Positions 43,998 through 52,730 of a stretch of DNA of 64,000 bases are shown here, piece after piece. A model generated the notes under the pieces. That model saw only the letters and a program-made list of their open reading frames with translations, was not told the DNA's origin and did no database searches. Position 1 is the first letter of the stretch; each line of letters begins with the position of its first letter. A program made the position numbers and the translations under genes. Origin of the DNA: Duganella guangzhouensis (GTDB taxonomy: Bacteria > Pseudomonadota > Gammaproteobacteria > Burkholderiales > Burkholderiaceae_D); assembly GCF_009674535.1 (NCBI RefSeq), contig NZ_WKJK01000010.1:1-64000 (forward strand), read 5' to 3'.

Positions 43998-44981
43998 TTA
44001 GTTAAGAGGTTTTCCCAAGCTTACCAAGAATCGCTCACATTCGGCGGCCAATGGCGCGTTGAGCGTCATGTTTTTACCGGATTCGGGATGGGTAAACGTA
44101 ATTTGATGCGCGTGCAAGAACATGCGCTTCAGCGCGCCGCGCGTGTCGGTGGCTTTCTGCAATGCCTTATTGAGCGCGAAATCGCCGTATTTGTCGTCAC
44201 CTACGATGGGGAAGCCGGACGATGACAGATGAACGCGGATCTGGTGGGTGCGCCCGGTCTTCAGTTCGGCTTCCAGCAAGGCATAGCCGTCGAATTTCTT
44301 CAGCAGGCTAAAGATGGTGTGCGACGGCTGGCCCCCCTCGTCCGACACCGTGACCCGGCGTTCGCCGTCGGCGGTGGTGTATTTATGCAATGCCAACTTG
44401 ATATGCTGGCGCGCGTTTTTCCAGTCGCCGGCCACCATGGTCAGGTAACGCTTGTCGGTCAGGCCATCGCGCATCTGCTCGTGCAGGCTGGTCAGTGCCG
44501 AACGTTTCTTCGCCAACAACAGCAGGCCGGAGGTTTCCCGGTCCAGGCGGTGCACCAGTTCCAGGAACTTGGCGTCCGGCCGCGACGCCCGCAGCTGTTC
44601 GATGACGCCAAACGACACCCCGGAACCGCCATGCACGGCCACGCCGGCCGGCTTGTCGATCACCAACAGGTGGCTGTCCTCGAAAATAATCGCAAATTCG
44701 GCGGCCGGCACGTGATTGTCCGGTTTTTCCGCCAGGCGGATCGGTGGAATCCGCACTACGTCGCCCTCGACCAGGCGGTACAACTGGTCGATGCGGCCTT
44801 TGTTTACACGTACTTCACCCGAGCGCAGGATACGATAGACGTGGCTTTTCGGCACTCCTTTGCAAACGCGCAACAGGTAGTTATCGATCCGTTGACCGGC
44901 TTCTTCTTCAGTGATGGTGACGAATTGGGCTTGCAGCGGGGCGGACGTTGAAGCGGGAACAACATCTTTTTGCATCTTCAT
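43998..44981 (-). CDS. rluC: 23S rRNA pseudouridine synthase RluC
   Basis: RluC modifies uridines 955, 2504 and 2580 (E. coli numbering) of 23S rRNA. The product (327 residues with the start at 44981) has an S4 domain (AGQRIDNYLLRVCKGVPKSH), the conserved LVIDKPAGVAVHGGSGVSFG and the catalytic HRLDRETSGLLLLAKKRSAL, then LLEAELKTGRTHQIRVHLSS. The frame stays open to 45053, so a start up to 24 codons earlier is possible; 44981 was taken because GGGAAG lies upstream and the family N terminus is short. The gene next to rne is rluC in many proteobacteria, which supports the name. Confidence 0.9.
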   Translation of the reverse strand: MKMQKDVVPASTSAPLQAQFVTITEEEAGQRIDNYLLRVCKGVPKSHVYRILRSGEVRVNKGRIDQLYRLVEGDVVRIPPIRLAEKPDNHVPAAEFAIIFEDSHLLVIDKPAGVAVHGGSGVSFGVIEQLRASRPDAKFLELVHRLDRETSGLLLLAKKRSALTSLHEQMRDGLTDKRYLTMVAGDWKNARQHIKLALHKYTTADGERRVTVSDEGGQPSHTIFSLLKKFDGYALLEAELKTGRTHQIRVHLSSSGFPIVGDDKYGDFALNKALQKATDTRGALKRMFLHAHQITFTHPESGKNMTLNAPLAAECERFLVSLGKPLN

Positions 44982-45654
44982 TTGCTCTGTCTTCCCAGAA
45001 ATCTCTCTAAGTCCTTCATTTTGAATATATAATCGTTTCGCTGCGGTTCTCACTGCGGCAAGTGTAAGAATAAAAGCACATTTTACACAGGGGCGTCTCC
45101 ACTGGCCTCGCCAAATTGCAAATTCAGAGGAAAAAATGTATGCGCACCACCCCTGCCTGAATCAGGGTTGCACCGTAGTTGTAATCGGATGGCGACAGGG
45201 GTGCTGAAGAAGAATGATTGGATAGTAAGGATAAAGTCCGGTCAGCCAGATCATAAGTTCGGCTGGCCGGTTGATGAGTAGTTGATAACGCTTGCCGTTT
45301 TCGCCAGACCCTATGCTTTACTGCAAGCTCGACGGAAGGCTGGCATCAGCCTGTATACCGAAGTTGCAACACTTGTAGTATTGAAGCCTGGTCGCGATCT
45401 GGCCATTAAGACGCTGCTCTCCGTCTGTTCTTTTCTGCCGTCCGTTGGGGCCGCATGGAGAACTACAGATGAAGCGAGCAATCGGCATGTCGATCAACCT
45501 CATGCGCCCAGTTGCGGCCGCTTTGCGCTGCCGCACAGGATGGGCATACCCACCGCAATCATTCCAATTCTCGCGCATATCCCTGTAGCTCGTCGCCCCG
45601 GACTAAGAAACCGGGCGGCATAGAGATGGCCCAAGGGTCGCGGAGTTTATAAAA
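44982..45654. promoter_or_regulatory. Long rluC/rne intergenic region and rne leader
   Basis: 673 bases with no convincing gene (a plus-strand 113-codon frame at 45282-45623 has no ribosome site or family). It separates divergent rluC and rne. RNase E genes often have long structured leaders through which RNase E cuts its own message; this region fits that in size and place. A hairpin is marked at 45238-45270. Confidence 0.5.
45238..45270 (+). other. Hairpin in the putative rne leader
   Basis: Ten-base stem CCGGTCAGCC / GGCTGGCCGG (one G-U pair) with a 13-base A+T-rich loop, about 385 bases before the rne ATG. No T run follows, so it is not a terminator; it may be a leader structure. Confidence 0.45.
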
Positions 45655-48600
45655 ATGAAACGCATGTTGTTTAATGCTACGCAGCAAGAAGAGCTGCGCG
45701 TAGCCATTGTCGACGGTCAGAAACTGATCGATATCGACATCGAAACCGCCGGACGCGAACAGCGCAAGTCCAACATCTACAAAGGCGTGATCACCCGCAT
45801 CGAACCGTCGCTGGAAGCCTGCTTCGTCAGCTACGGCGAAGATCGCCACGGTTTCCTGCCATTCAAGGAAGTCGCCCGTACTTACTTCCGTGAAGGCGTG
45901 GATGTACGCAACGCCTCGGTCAAGGAAGCGCTGCGCGAAGGCCAGGAAATCATGGTCCAGGTCGAAAAGGAAGAGCGCGGCAACAAAGGCGCCGCCCTGA
46001 CCTCCTTCGTCTCGCTGGCCGGCCGTTACCTGGTGCTGATGCCGAACAACCCGCGTGGCGGTGGTGTGTCGCGCCGTGTTGAAGGGGAAGAGCGCCAGGA
46101 ATTGCGCGAAACCATGGACAAGCTGGACCTGCCGCCAGGCATGTCGGTGATTGCCCGCACCGCCGGCATCGGCCGCAGCGTCGAAGAACTGCAGTGGGAC
46201 TTGAACTACCTGATGCAACTGTGGCGCGCGATCGAAGGCGCCGGCAAGTCGGCCTCGGGCGCGTTCCTGATCTACCAGGAATCGTCGCTGGTGATCCGCG
46301 CGATTCGCGACTACTTCCAGCCGGATATCGGCGAGATCCTGATCGATACCGACGAGATCTACGAGCAGGCGCACCAGTTCATGAGCCACGTGATGCCGGA
46401 CATGGTGCATCGCGTAAAACGCTATAGCGACGACGTGCCGCTGTTCTCGCGTTTCCAGATCGAACACCAGATCGAAACCGCCTACAGCCGCACCGTGCCG
46501 CTGCCATCCGGCGGCGCCATCGTGATTGACCACACCGAAGCCCTGGTATCGGTGGACGTCAACTCGGCCCGCGCCACCCGCGGTTCCGACATCGAAACCA
46601 CCGCTTTCCACACCAACTGCGAAGCCGCCGAAGAAGTCGCCCGCCAGTTGCGCCTGCGTGACTTGGGCGGCCTGATCGTGATCGACTTCATCGACATGGA
46701 AGTGGCCAAGAACCAGCGCGAAGTGGAACAGCGTCTGAAAGACGCGCTGCACCACGACCGTGCCCGCGTTCAGATGGGCAAGATCTCCCGCTTCGGCCTG
46801 ATGGAACTGTCGCGCCAGCGTCTGCGTCCGTCGCTGTCGGAAGGTTCGCACGTGACCTGCCCGCGCTGCTCCGGCACCGGCCACATCCGCGATACCGAAT
46901 CGTCGGCGCTGCAAGTCCTGCGCATCATCCAGGAAGAAGCGATGAAGGAAAATTCGGCCACCATCCACGTGCAAGTGCCAGTGGACGTCGCCGCTTTCCT
47001 GCTGAACGAGAAGCGTGGCGAAGTGCTGAAGATCGAGACCCGTCACCGCATCACCATCATCCTGGTGCCGAACAAGCACCTGGAAACCCCGCACTACAAG
47101 CTGGAGCGCATCAAGCACGACGATCCGCGCCTGGAAGACAGCGCCGCCAGCTACTCGCTGGCCGAGCAAGCCGAAACCGACATGGCCTACAGCAAGCGCC
47201 AGAAGGAAGAAGCCAAGCCGCGTCAGGAAGCCATGGTCAAGACCATCACCCCTGAGCAGCCGGCACCGCTGGTCGACCGCAAGCCGACCGAAACCGTCAT
47301 CAAGCCAGCGCCGGCCCCTGTGCCAGCGCCCGCACCGCAAGGTTTCTTCGCCAAGTTGATCGGCTTCTTCACCGGCGCCCCGGCCGCACCGGCACTGCCG
47401 CAGCAGCCGACCATCGTGGTCAAAGCACCCGCCGGTGGCGACCGCAATGCCGACCGCAACGCGCGTGGCCAACGCGGCCGCAACCGTAACGCCAAAGGCG
47501 GCCGCGGTGAGCGCGAGGAGAAGGAAGCCGGCGCCGCCCGTCCAGGTCAGGAAGAAGCCAAGGCAGCCGACGCCAACGGCCGTCCGCCACGTCAGCCGCG
47601 TCCACCGCGTGAGCCACGCGAGCCGCGTGACGCCCAAGCCGCTGAAGGCCAAGGCCGTGAGCGCGCCGAACGCGGTGAGCGTGCTGAGCGCGCCGAGCGT
47701 CCGGAACGTGGCGAGCGTCCAGCACGTCAGCCACGCGAGCCGCGCGCCGACAAGGCACCAGTGGAAGCCAAAGTGGAAGAGCTGGCACTGAACGCTGCCG
47801 CGCCGACCACCGGTCCGGTGACGGACGCCGCCGTCAGCATTCTGAAATCGGCGCCTAACGCCGGTCCGGAAGGTGACGACAACGACGCAGTGGACGGCGA
47901 AGAGCCGCGCCGCCGCCGCCGTCGTGGTGGCCGCAACCGCAATCGCCGCGAACGCGAAGGTGTCGAAGGCCAGGACGCAGCAGCCGCTGAAGCTGGCGAA
48001 CAAGCTGAACTGAGCTTCGCTTCGTCCGCCGACGCTGGCGACAGCGCCGATGCCGCAGTTGCCACCACCGCTGTAGTAGCCGCAGCCCCAGCCGACGAAG
48101 CGCCAGCAGTCGCGGCACCAGCCGTGGCCGAGCCGGCCGTTGCTGAGCCAGTCGCAACCGCCCCTGCAGCCGCCGCTCCTGTGGCTGCCGCTGAGCCAGT
48201 TGTCGCTGAGCCAGTTATCGCTGCGCCTGTCGCTGCCGAAGCGGTCGCCGCCGAGCCAGTCGTCGTCGCACCGGCCGCCGAACCAGCTGTAGCCGTGGCC
48301 GCCCCTGCCGCAGTCGAAGCTGCTGCCGTGGAAGCCGCGCCAGCCCCGGTCGAAGCTGTCGCGCCGGTTGGTGCCGAAGTCGCCGCACCAGTGGAAGCGC
48401 CAGCCGCTGCCGCCCCAGTGGAAGCCGCTCCGGTTGCCGAAGCTGCCGCGCCAGTGGTCGCTGTCGAACCAGTGGTCGCCGCTCCAGTAGCCGCCGAGCC
48501 AGTCGCACCGGTTGCCGCCCCCGTGGTGGAAGCCGCACCGGCCGCCGTTGCTGCGCCAGCCCCTGTGGCTGCCGCTCCAGCCCCGGCGCCAGTGGCAGCC

Positions 48601-48798
48601 GCTCCATCGGCCCAGATCGACCTGCAAGCCGTGCTCGGTTCCGCCGGCCTGACCCTGGCCGCGACCGACCCAGCCAAGCTGCGCGCCGCCCAGGAAGCAG
48701 CCGCCCAGGTCGTGGCACCGGTACGCGTTCCGCGTGAACGCAAGCCGCTGCCGCCGGTCAACGAGGAACCGCTGGTCCAGGTCGACACCCGCCGCTAA
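45655..48798 (+). CDS. rne: Ribonuclease E
   Basis: RNase E is the endonuclease that starts mRNA decay and processes rRNA and tRNA. The 1047-residue product has the MKRMLFNATQQEELRVAIVD start, S1 domain (SNIYKGVITRIEPSLEACFV), the DNase I-like catalytic site (VSVDVNSARATRG and LIVIDFIDME) and the zinc-link CPRCSGTGHIRD. From about residue 530 the C-terminal scaffold is low complexity: first Arg/Glu-rich (GERAERAERPERGERPARQP), then a long Ala/Val/Pro/Glu run (residues about 800-1000), ending in VRVPRERKPLPPVNEEPLVQ. This tail would carry RNA and degradosome-partner sites; no partner motif is readable. Confidence 0.97.
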   Translation: MKRMLFNATQQEELRVAIVDGQKLIDIDIETAGREQRKSNIYKGVITRIEPSLEACFVSYGEDRHGFLPFKEVARTYFREGVDVRNASVKEALREGQEIMVQVEKEERGNKGAALTSFVSLAGRYLVLMPNNPRGGGVSRRVEGEERQELRETMDKLDLPPGMSVIARTAGIGRSVEELQWDLNYLMQLWRAIEGAGKSASGAFLIYQESSLVIRAIRDYFQPDIGEILIDTDEIYEQAHQFMSHVMPDMVHRVKRYSDDVPLFSRFQIEHQIETAYSRTVPLPSGGAIVIDHTEALVSVDVNSARATRGSDIETTAFHTNCEAAEEVARQLRLRDLGGLIVIDFIDMEVAKNQREVEQRLKDALHHDRARVQMGKISRFGLMELSRQRLRPSLSEGSHVTCPRCSGTGHIRDTESSALQVLRIIQEEAMKENSATIHVQVPVDVAAFLLNEKRGEVLKIETRHRITIILVPNKHLETPHYKLERIKHDDPRLEDSAASYSLAEQAETDMAYSKRQKEEAKPRQEAMVKTITPEQPAPLVDRKPTETVIKPAPAPVPAPAPQGFFAKLIGFFTGAPAAPALPQQPTIVVKAPAGGDRNADRNARGQRGRNRNAKGGRGEREEKEAGAARPGQEEAKAADANGRPPRQPRPPREPREPRDAQAAEGQGRERAERGERAERAERPERGERPARQPREPRADKAPVEAKVEELALNAAAPTTGPVTDAAVSILKSAPNAGPEGDDNDAVDGEEPRRRRRRGGRNRNRREREGVEGQDAAAAEAGEQAELSFASSADAGDSADAAVATTAVVAAAPADEAPAVAAPAVAEPAVAEPVATAPAAAAPVAAAEPVVAEPVIAAPVAAEAVAAEPVVVAPAAEPAVAVAAPAAVEAAAVEAAPAPVEAVAPVGAEVAAPVEAPAAAAPVEAAPVAEAAAPVVAVEPVVAAPVAAEPVAPVAAPVVEAAPAAVAAPAPVAAAPAPAPVAAAPSAQIDLQAVLGSAGLTLAATDPAKLRAAQEAAAQVVAPVRVPRERKPLPPVNEEPLVQVDTRR

Positions 48799-48813
48799 TC
48801 ACGGCAGGCAGTC

Positions 48814-48849
48814 ACAAAAAAAGGGAAGCCGCCGGCTTCCCTTTTTTTA
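48814..48849 (+). terminator. Rho-independent terminator of rne
   Basis: GC-rich stem GGGAAGCC / GGCTTCCC flanked by an A run and a run of seven T, 15 bases after the rne stop. Confidence 0.9.
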
Positions 48850-48904
48850 TCCCCTGCCCTTGGTACAGGGCGCTAAACTGACGAACATGGTATCGTAACT
48901 GGTT

Positions 48905-48932
48905 GCGTGCGCGAGGGCGTACGCAGTTTTTT
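48905..48932 (+). promoter_or_regulatory. Terminator-like hairpin in the moaA leader
   Basis: Stem GCGTGCGC / GCGTACGC (one G-U pair), loop GAGG, then AG and six T. It sits 23 bases before the moaA ATG and about 55 bases past the rne terminator, so it could be a second rne terminator or a transcription attenuator for the molybdenum cofactor operon. Confidence 0.55.
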
Positions 48933-48955
48933 CAAAAACGGCAAGATTGCGACCC

Positions 48956-50074
48956 ATGGCAGAAAAAATCATCATGATGACCGAGCAGCGCGACGACGCG
49001 CGCCAAGTGCCGGTCGTCCCCGCGCAGCTGGAAGCGCCCACCGGTTTATTGAGCGACCGCCTGGCGCGGCCGCTGCACGACCTGCGTATCTCGGTCACCG
49101 ACCGTTGCAACTTCCGCTGCGTGTACTGCATGCCGAAAGCGATCTTCGACAACGACTACCAATATCTGCCCCACACCGCGCTGCTGTCGTTTGAAGAAAT
49201 CGCCCGCATCGCCAAACTGTTCATCGCGCACGGCGTGGAAAAAATCCGCCTCACCGGCGGTGAGCCACTGCTGCGCAAAAATATCGAACGGCTGATTGCC
49301 ATGCTGGCCGAACTGAAAACCGTCAGCGGCAAGCCGCTCGATCTGACGCTGACCACCAACGCCTCCCTGCTGGCGCGCAAGGCGCAATCGCTGAAGGACG
49401 CCGGCCTGCAGCGCGTGACGGTCTCGCTGGACGCGCTGGACAACGCCACCTTCCAGCGCATGAACGATGTCGATTTCGCGGTGGACGATGTGCTGAAAGG
49501 GATCGATGTCGCCCACCAGGTCGGCCTCGGCCCGATCAAGATCAACATGGTGGTCAAAGGCGGCATGAACGACCAGGAGATCCTGCCGATGGCGCGCCAT
49601 TTCCGCGGCTCGCCCTACATCCTGCGCTTTATCGAGTACATGGATGTCGGCGCCTCCAACGGCTGGAAGATGGACGAAGTAATTCCGTCGGCCGAAGTGG
49701 TGCGCCGCATCTCCGCCGAAATGCCGCTGGAACCGGTGGCCGCCAACTACACCGGCGAAACCGCCGCGCGCTGGCGCTACGTTGACGGCAGCGGCGAGAT
49801 CGGCCTGATTTCAAGTGTATCCCAGGCATTCTGTGCCGACTGTACTCGCGCACGCCTGTCGACTGAGGGTAAACTGTACACCTGTCTGTTTGCCACCAGC
49901 GGCCACGATCTGCGCGCGCTGCTGCGCGAGGGTCGCAGCGATGCCGAGATCAGCACCGCGCTGGCGCATCTGTGGCGCGCGCGCGGCGACCGCTATTCGG
50001 AGTTGCGCACCAGTCAGACGGTGGCGCTGCGGCGCGGCGCCAATAAAGTGGAAATGTCTTATATCGGGGGATAG
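48956..50074 (+). CDS. moaA: GTP 3',8-cyclase MoaA
   Basis: MoaA is the radical-SAM enzyme of the first step of molybdenum cofactor synthesis (GTP to 3',8-cyclo-dihydro-GTP). The 372-residue product has the SAM cluster motif CNFRCVYC (in ISVTDRCNFRCVYCMPKA), the IRLTGGEPLLRKNIERL motif, the second-cluster cysteines (FCADCTRARLSTEGKLYTC) and the C-terminal Gly-Gly (MSYIGG). The start at 48956 is the first ATG; a TTG at 48947 and ATGs at 48974/48977 are alternatives. Followed after one base by mobA-moeA. Confidence 0.96.
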   Translation: MAEKIIMMTEQRDDARQVPVVPAQLEAPTGLLSDRLARPLHDLRISVTDRCNFRCVYCMPKAIFDNDYQYLPHTALLSFEEIARIAKLFIAHGVEKIRLTGGEPLLRKNIERLIAMLAELKTVSGKPLDLTLTTNASLLARKAQSLKDAGLQRVTVSLDALDNATFQRMNDVDFAVDDVLKGIDVAHQVGLGPIKINMVVKGGMNDQEILPMARHFRGSPYILRFIEYMDVGASNGWKMDEVIPSAEVVRRISAEMPLEPVAANYTGETAARWRYVDGSGEIGLISSVSQAFCADCTRARLSTEGKLYTCLFATSGHDLRALLREGRSDAEISTALAHLWRARGDRYSELRTSQTVALRRGANKVEMSYIGG

Positions 50075-50075
50075 T

Positions 50076-52091
50076 TTGTCTTTGAAGAGCAAGGTCACCG
50101 GACTGGTACTGGCGGGCGGGCGCGGCACGCGCATGGGGCGCGTGGACAAGGGCTTGCAGCCGTTTCGCGGCAGCTCGCTGGTGGCGCATGTGATTGATCG
50201 CATGGCGCCGCAAGTGGCGTCGCTGGCGGTCAATGCCAATCGCAATCTGCCGCAGTATCAGGTGGTGGCGGGCGAGTCGGCGGTGCTGCCGGATTATCTC
50301 GACGGCTTTGCCGGGCCGCTGGCCGGCTTGCAGGTGGGCTTGCAGTTCTGCCCTACCGAGCTGCTGCTGACGGCGCCGTGCGATTCGCCATTCTTCCCGG
50401 TTGATCTGGCCGCGCGCTTGCATGCGGCGATGGAGGCCGAGGGCGCGGATCTGGCGATGGCGGTGACCATGGAGCGCGACCCGGAACAGCCGGAGGCGGC
50501 GCCGTTTCGCCAGCCGCATCCGGTCTTCAGTCTGGTGAAGGCGTCGGTGCTGCCGCAGCTGGAGGCGTATCTGGAGACCGGCGCCCGGCGCATGGAGGGC
50601 TTCTACAAAACGCTGCGCATCACCGAAGTGCTGTTCGAGGACAGCGCGGCGTTCAGCAATATCAATACGCTGGAAGAGCTGCAGCATCACGAGCGCAGCG
50701 CGACCGCGACGAGCGGGGGCGCGGCTTCAGCGGCCAGTGGCAGCGCGGCGGGGGACGCAGCGGCAGGACATGGCGTGGCTGCGGAACGCGATGGAGACGC
50801 GGCGGGCGAAAGCGCGGCGCGGCGCGATGGCGGCAAGGCTGCGGGACGCGGTAGCGATCCGGCGGCGCTGGCGGTCGAGGAGGCGCAGCGCTTGATCTGC
50901 GCGCGCGTGACGCCGGTCGAGGCGACCGAAACGCTGCCGCTGCTGGCCGCGCTGGACCGCGTGCTGGCCGCCGACATCATCTCGCCGATCAACGTCCCCG
51001 CCTACGACAACTCGGCCATGGACGGCTACGCGCTGCGCGGCACCGATCTGCCAGCCGGCGGCACCCGCACCTTCCGCAGCATCGGCATCGCCTACGCCGG
51101 CCATCCGTTCGCACAAGCGCCGCAGGCCGGTGAATGCGTGCGCATCATGACCGGCGCCGCCATCCCGCCCGGCTGCGACACCGTGCTGCCGCAGGAACTG
51201 GCCGCCGCCATTGATGGCGATCAGGTCAGCATCTCCAACAACGCCATCCACGCCGGCGCCAATCTGCGCCGCGCCGGCGAAGACCTGCCCCAAGGCGGCA
51301 TCGCCATCCCCGCCGGCAAGCTGCTGCGCCCTGCGGACCTCGGCCTGATCGCCTCACTCGGCATCGCTGAAGTCAGCGTGCGCCGCAAACTCAAAGTCGC
51401 ATTCTTCTCCACCGGCGACGAACTGCGTTCGCTCGGTGAAAAGCTGGACCAAGGCTGCGTCTACGACAGCAACCGCTACACCCTGTTCGGCATGCTGACA
51501 CGACTCGGCTGCGAAGTGATCGACATGGGCGTGGTGCGCGACGACCCGCAAGCACTGGAAGCCGCGCTGCGCCAGGCCGCCAGTCAGGCCGATGCCATCA
51601 TCACCTCCGGCGGCGTATCCGAAGGCGCGGCCGACTACACGCGCGACATCATGGCGCTGATCGGCGACGTCGCCTTCTGGAAGCTGGCCATGCGCCCCGG
51701 CCGCCCACTCGCCTTCGGCAAAGTGCAGACCGAGCAAGACAGCGCCTGGCTATTCGGCCTGCCCGGCAACCCGGTCGCGGTGATGGTCTCGTTCTACATG
51801 TTCGCCCGCCCCGCCCTGCTACGCATGATGGGCAGCGAAGCCAGGCTGCAAACCATGCAGGCCCGCGCCAGCGACAACATCAAGAAGCGCGCCGGCCGCA
51901 CCGAATACCAGCGCGGCATCGTCAGCCGTGGCGCCGACGGCGCGCCGCAAGTACGGCTGACCGGCGCCCAGGGCTCCGGCATCCTCAGCTCCATGACCGA
52001 GGCCAATTGCATCGTGGTGCTACACCACGACCAAGCCAACGTTAGCGCCGGCCAGATGGTCGAAGTGCTGCTGTTCGACGGCCTGACCTGA
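50076..52091 (+). CDS. Fused MobA-MoeA molybdenum cofactor protein
   Basis: One uninterrupted frame encodes two enzymes. Residues 1 to about 205 are MobA (Mo-cofactor guanylyltransferase: LVLAGGRGTRMGRVDKG, TAPCDSPFFPVDLAARL, INTLEELQHHE). About 205-265 is a low-complexity Ala/Gly/Ser/Asp linker (SGGAASAASGSAAGDAAAGH). About 266-671 is MoeA (molybdopterin molybdenumtransferase: NVPAYDNSAMDGYALRG, RIMTGAAIPPGCDTVLP, FFSTGDELRSLGEKL, SGGVSEGAADYT, FGLPGNPVAVMVSF). The start is a TTG at 50076, one base after the moaA stop, with GGGGGA 5 bases upstream. An internal in-frame GTG at 50775, with AGGA before it, could also give MoeA alone. Confidence 0.88.
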   Translation: MSLKSKVTGLVLAGGRGTRMGRVDKGLQPFRGSSLVAHVIDRMAPQVASLAVNANRNLPQYQVVAGESAVLPDYLDGFAGPLAGLQVGLQFCPTELLLTAPCDSPFFPVDLAARLHAAMEAEGADLAMAVTMERDPEQPEAAPFRQPHPVFSLVKASVLPQLEAYLETGARRMEGFYKTLRITEVLFEDSAAFSNINTLEELQHHERSATATSGGAASAASGSAAGDAAAGHGVAAERDGDAAGESAARRDGGKAAGRGSDPAALAVEEAQRLICARVTPVEATETLPLLAALDRVLAADIISPINVPAYDNSAMDGYALRGTDLPAGGTRTFRSIGIAYAGHPFAQAPQAGECVRIMTGAAIPPGCDTVLPQELAAAIDGDQVSISNNAIHAGANLRRAGEDLPQGGIAIPAGKLLRPADLGLIASLGIAEVSVRRKLKVAFFSTGDELRSLGEKLDQGCVYDSNRYTLFGMLTRLGCEVIDMGVVRDDPQALEAALRQAASQADAIITSGGVSEGAADYTRDIMALIGDVAFWKLAMRPGRPLAFGKVQTEQDSAWLFGLPGNPVAVMVSFYMFARPALLRMMGSEARLQTMQARASDNIKKRAGRTEYQRGIVSRGADGAPQVRLTGAQGSGILSSMTEANCIVVLHHDQANVSAGQMVEVLLFDGLT

Positions 52092-52100
52092 CGACGCACC

Positions 52101-52730
52101 ATGCCGCCAGCCGCATCGCCAGCGCCACGCCTGCAAGTCCGCCATCTGCAATCGCCGCTGGCCGGACCATACAGCTTCACACTGGCGGCCGGCGAATGCA
52201 TCGCCATCGCCGGTCCATCCGGCTCAGGCAAAAGCCTGCTGCTGCGCATGCTGTGCGATCTCGATCCCAACACCGGCGAAGTGCTGCTCGACGGCGCACC
52301 GCGCGCCGGCATGAGCGCCCCCACGTGGCGCGCGCAAGTGGTCTACCAGCCGGCCGAACCGGCGTGGTGGCTGCCCACCGCCGGTGAACACTTCCAGCCC
52401 GGCCAGATGCCGCGCGTGCGCGAACTGCTGCCGCAACTGCACCTGTCACCGGCGCTGCTGGAGCAGGACATCAGCCGCCTGTCGACCGGTGAACGCCAGC
52501 GCATGGCGCTGATCCGCTCACTGGCCTGCCATCCCAAAGTACTACTGCTGGACGAACCCACCGCCGCGCTGGACCCTGAATCCGTCACCGCCACCGAAAC
52601 GCTGCTGCGCCAGGAGACCGGTAAAGGCCTGTCGCTGATCCTGGTCACTCACTCGGCCACGCAAGCGCACACACTCGGCCACCGCCAGCTCCATATGCGC
52701 GACCGCATGCTGAGCGAGGACGCCGCATGA
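52101..52730 (+). CDS. fetA: ABC transporter ATPase, FetA (YbbL)-like
   Basis: The 209-residue ATPase has Walker A (GPSGSGKSLLLRML), the Q-loop (QVVYQPAEPAWW), the signature LSTGERQRMAL and Walker B (KVLLLDEPTAALD). Paired with a UPF0014 permease it matches E. coli FetA/YbbL, part of an iron exporter that protects against oxidative stress. Its start is 9 bases after the mobA-moeA stop and its end overlaps fetB by 4 bases (ATGA). Confidence 0.85.
   Translation: MPPAASPAPRLQVRHLQSPLAGPYSFTLAAGECIAIAGPSGSGKSLLLRMLCDLDPNTGEVLLDGAPRAGMSAPTWRAQVVYQPAEPAWWLPTAGEHFQPGQMPRVRELLPQLHLSPALLEQDISRLSTGERQRMALIRSLACHPKVLLLDEPTAALDPESVTATETLLRQETGKGLSLILVTHSATQAHTLGHRQLHMRDRMLSEDAA

Noticed and set aside
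45559..48627. Minus-strand frame of 1022 codons over rne
   Set aside because: Antisense to a clear RNase E gene; the Gly/Trp/Arg-rich product mirrors the codon use of the Ala/Pro-rich tail.
49815..50075. Upstream extension of the mobA-moeA frame into moaA
   Set aside because: It overlaps the conserved C terminus of MoaA in another frame; the TTG at 50076 with GGGGGA upstream gives the normal MobA start.
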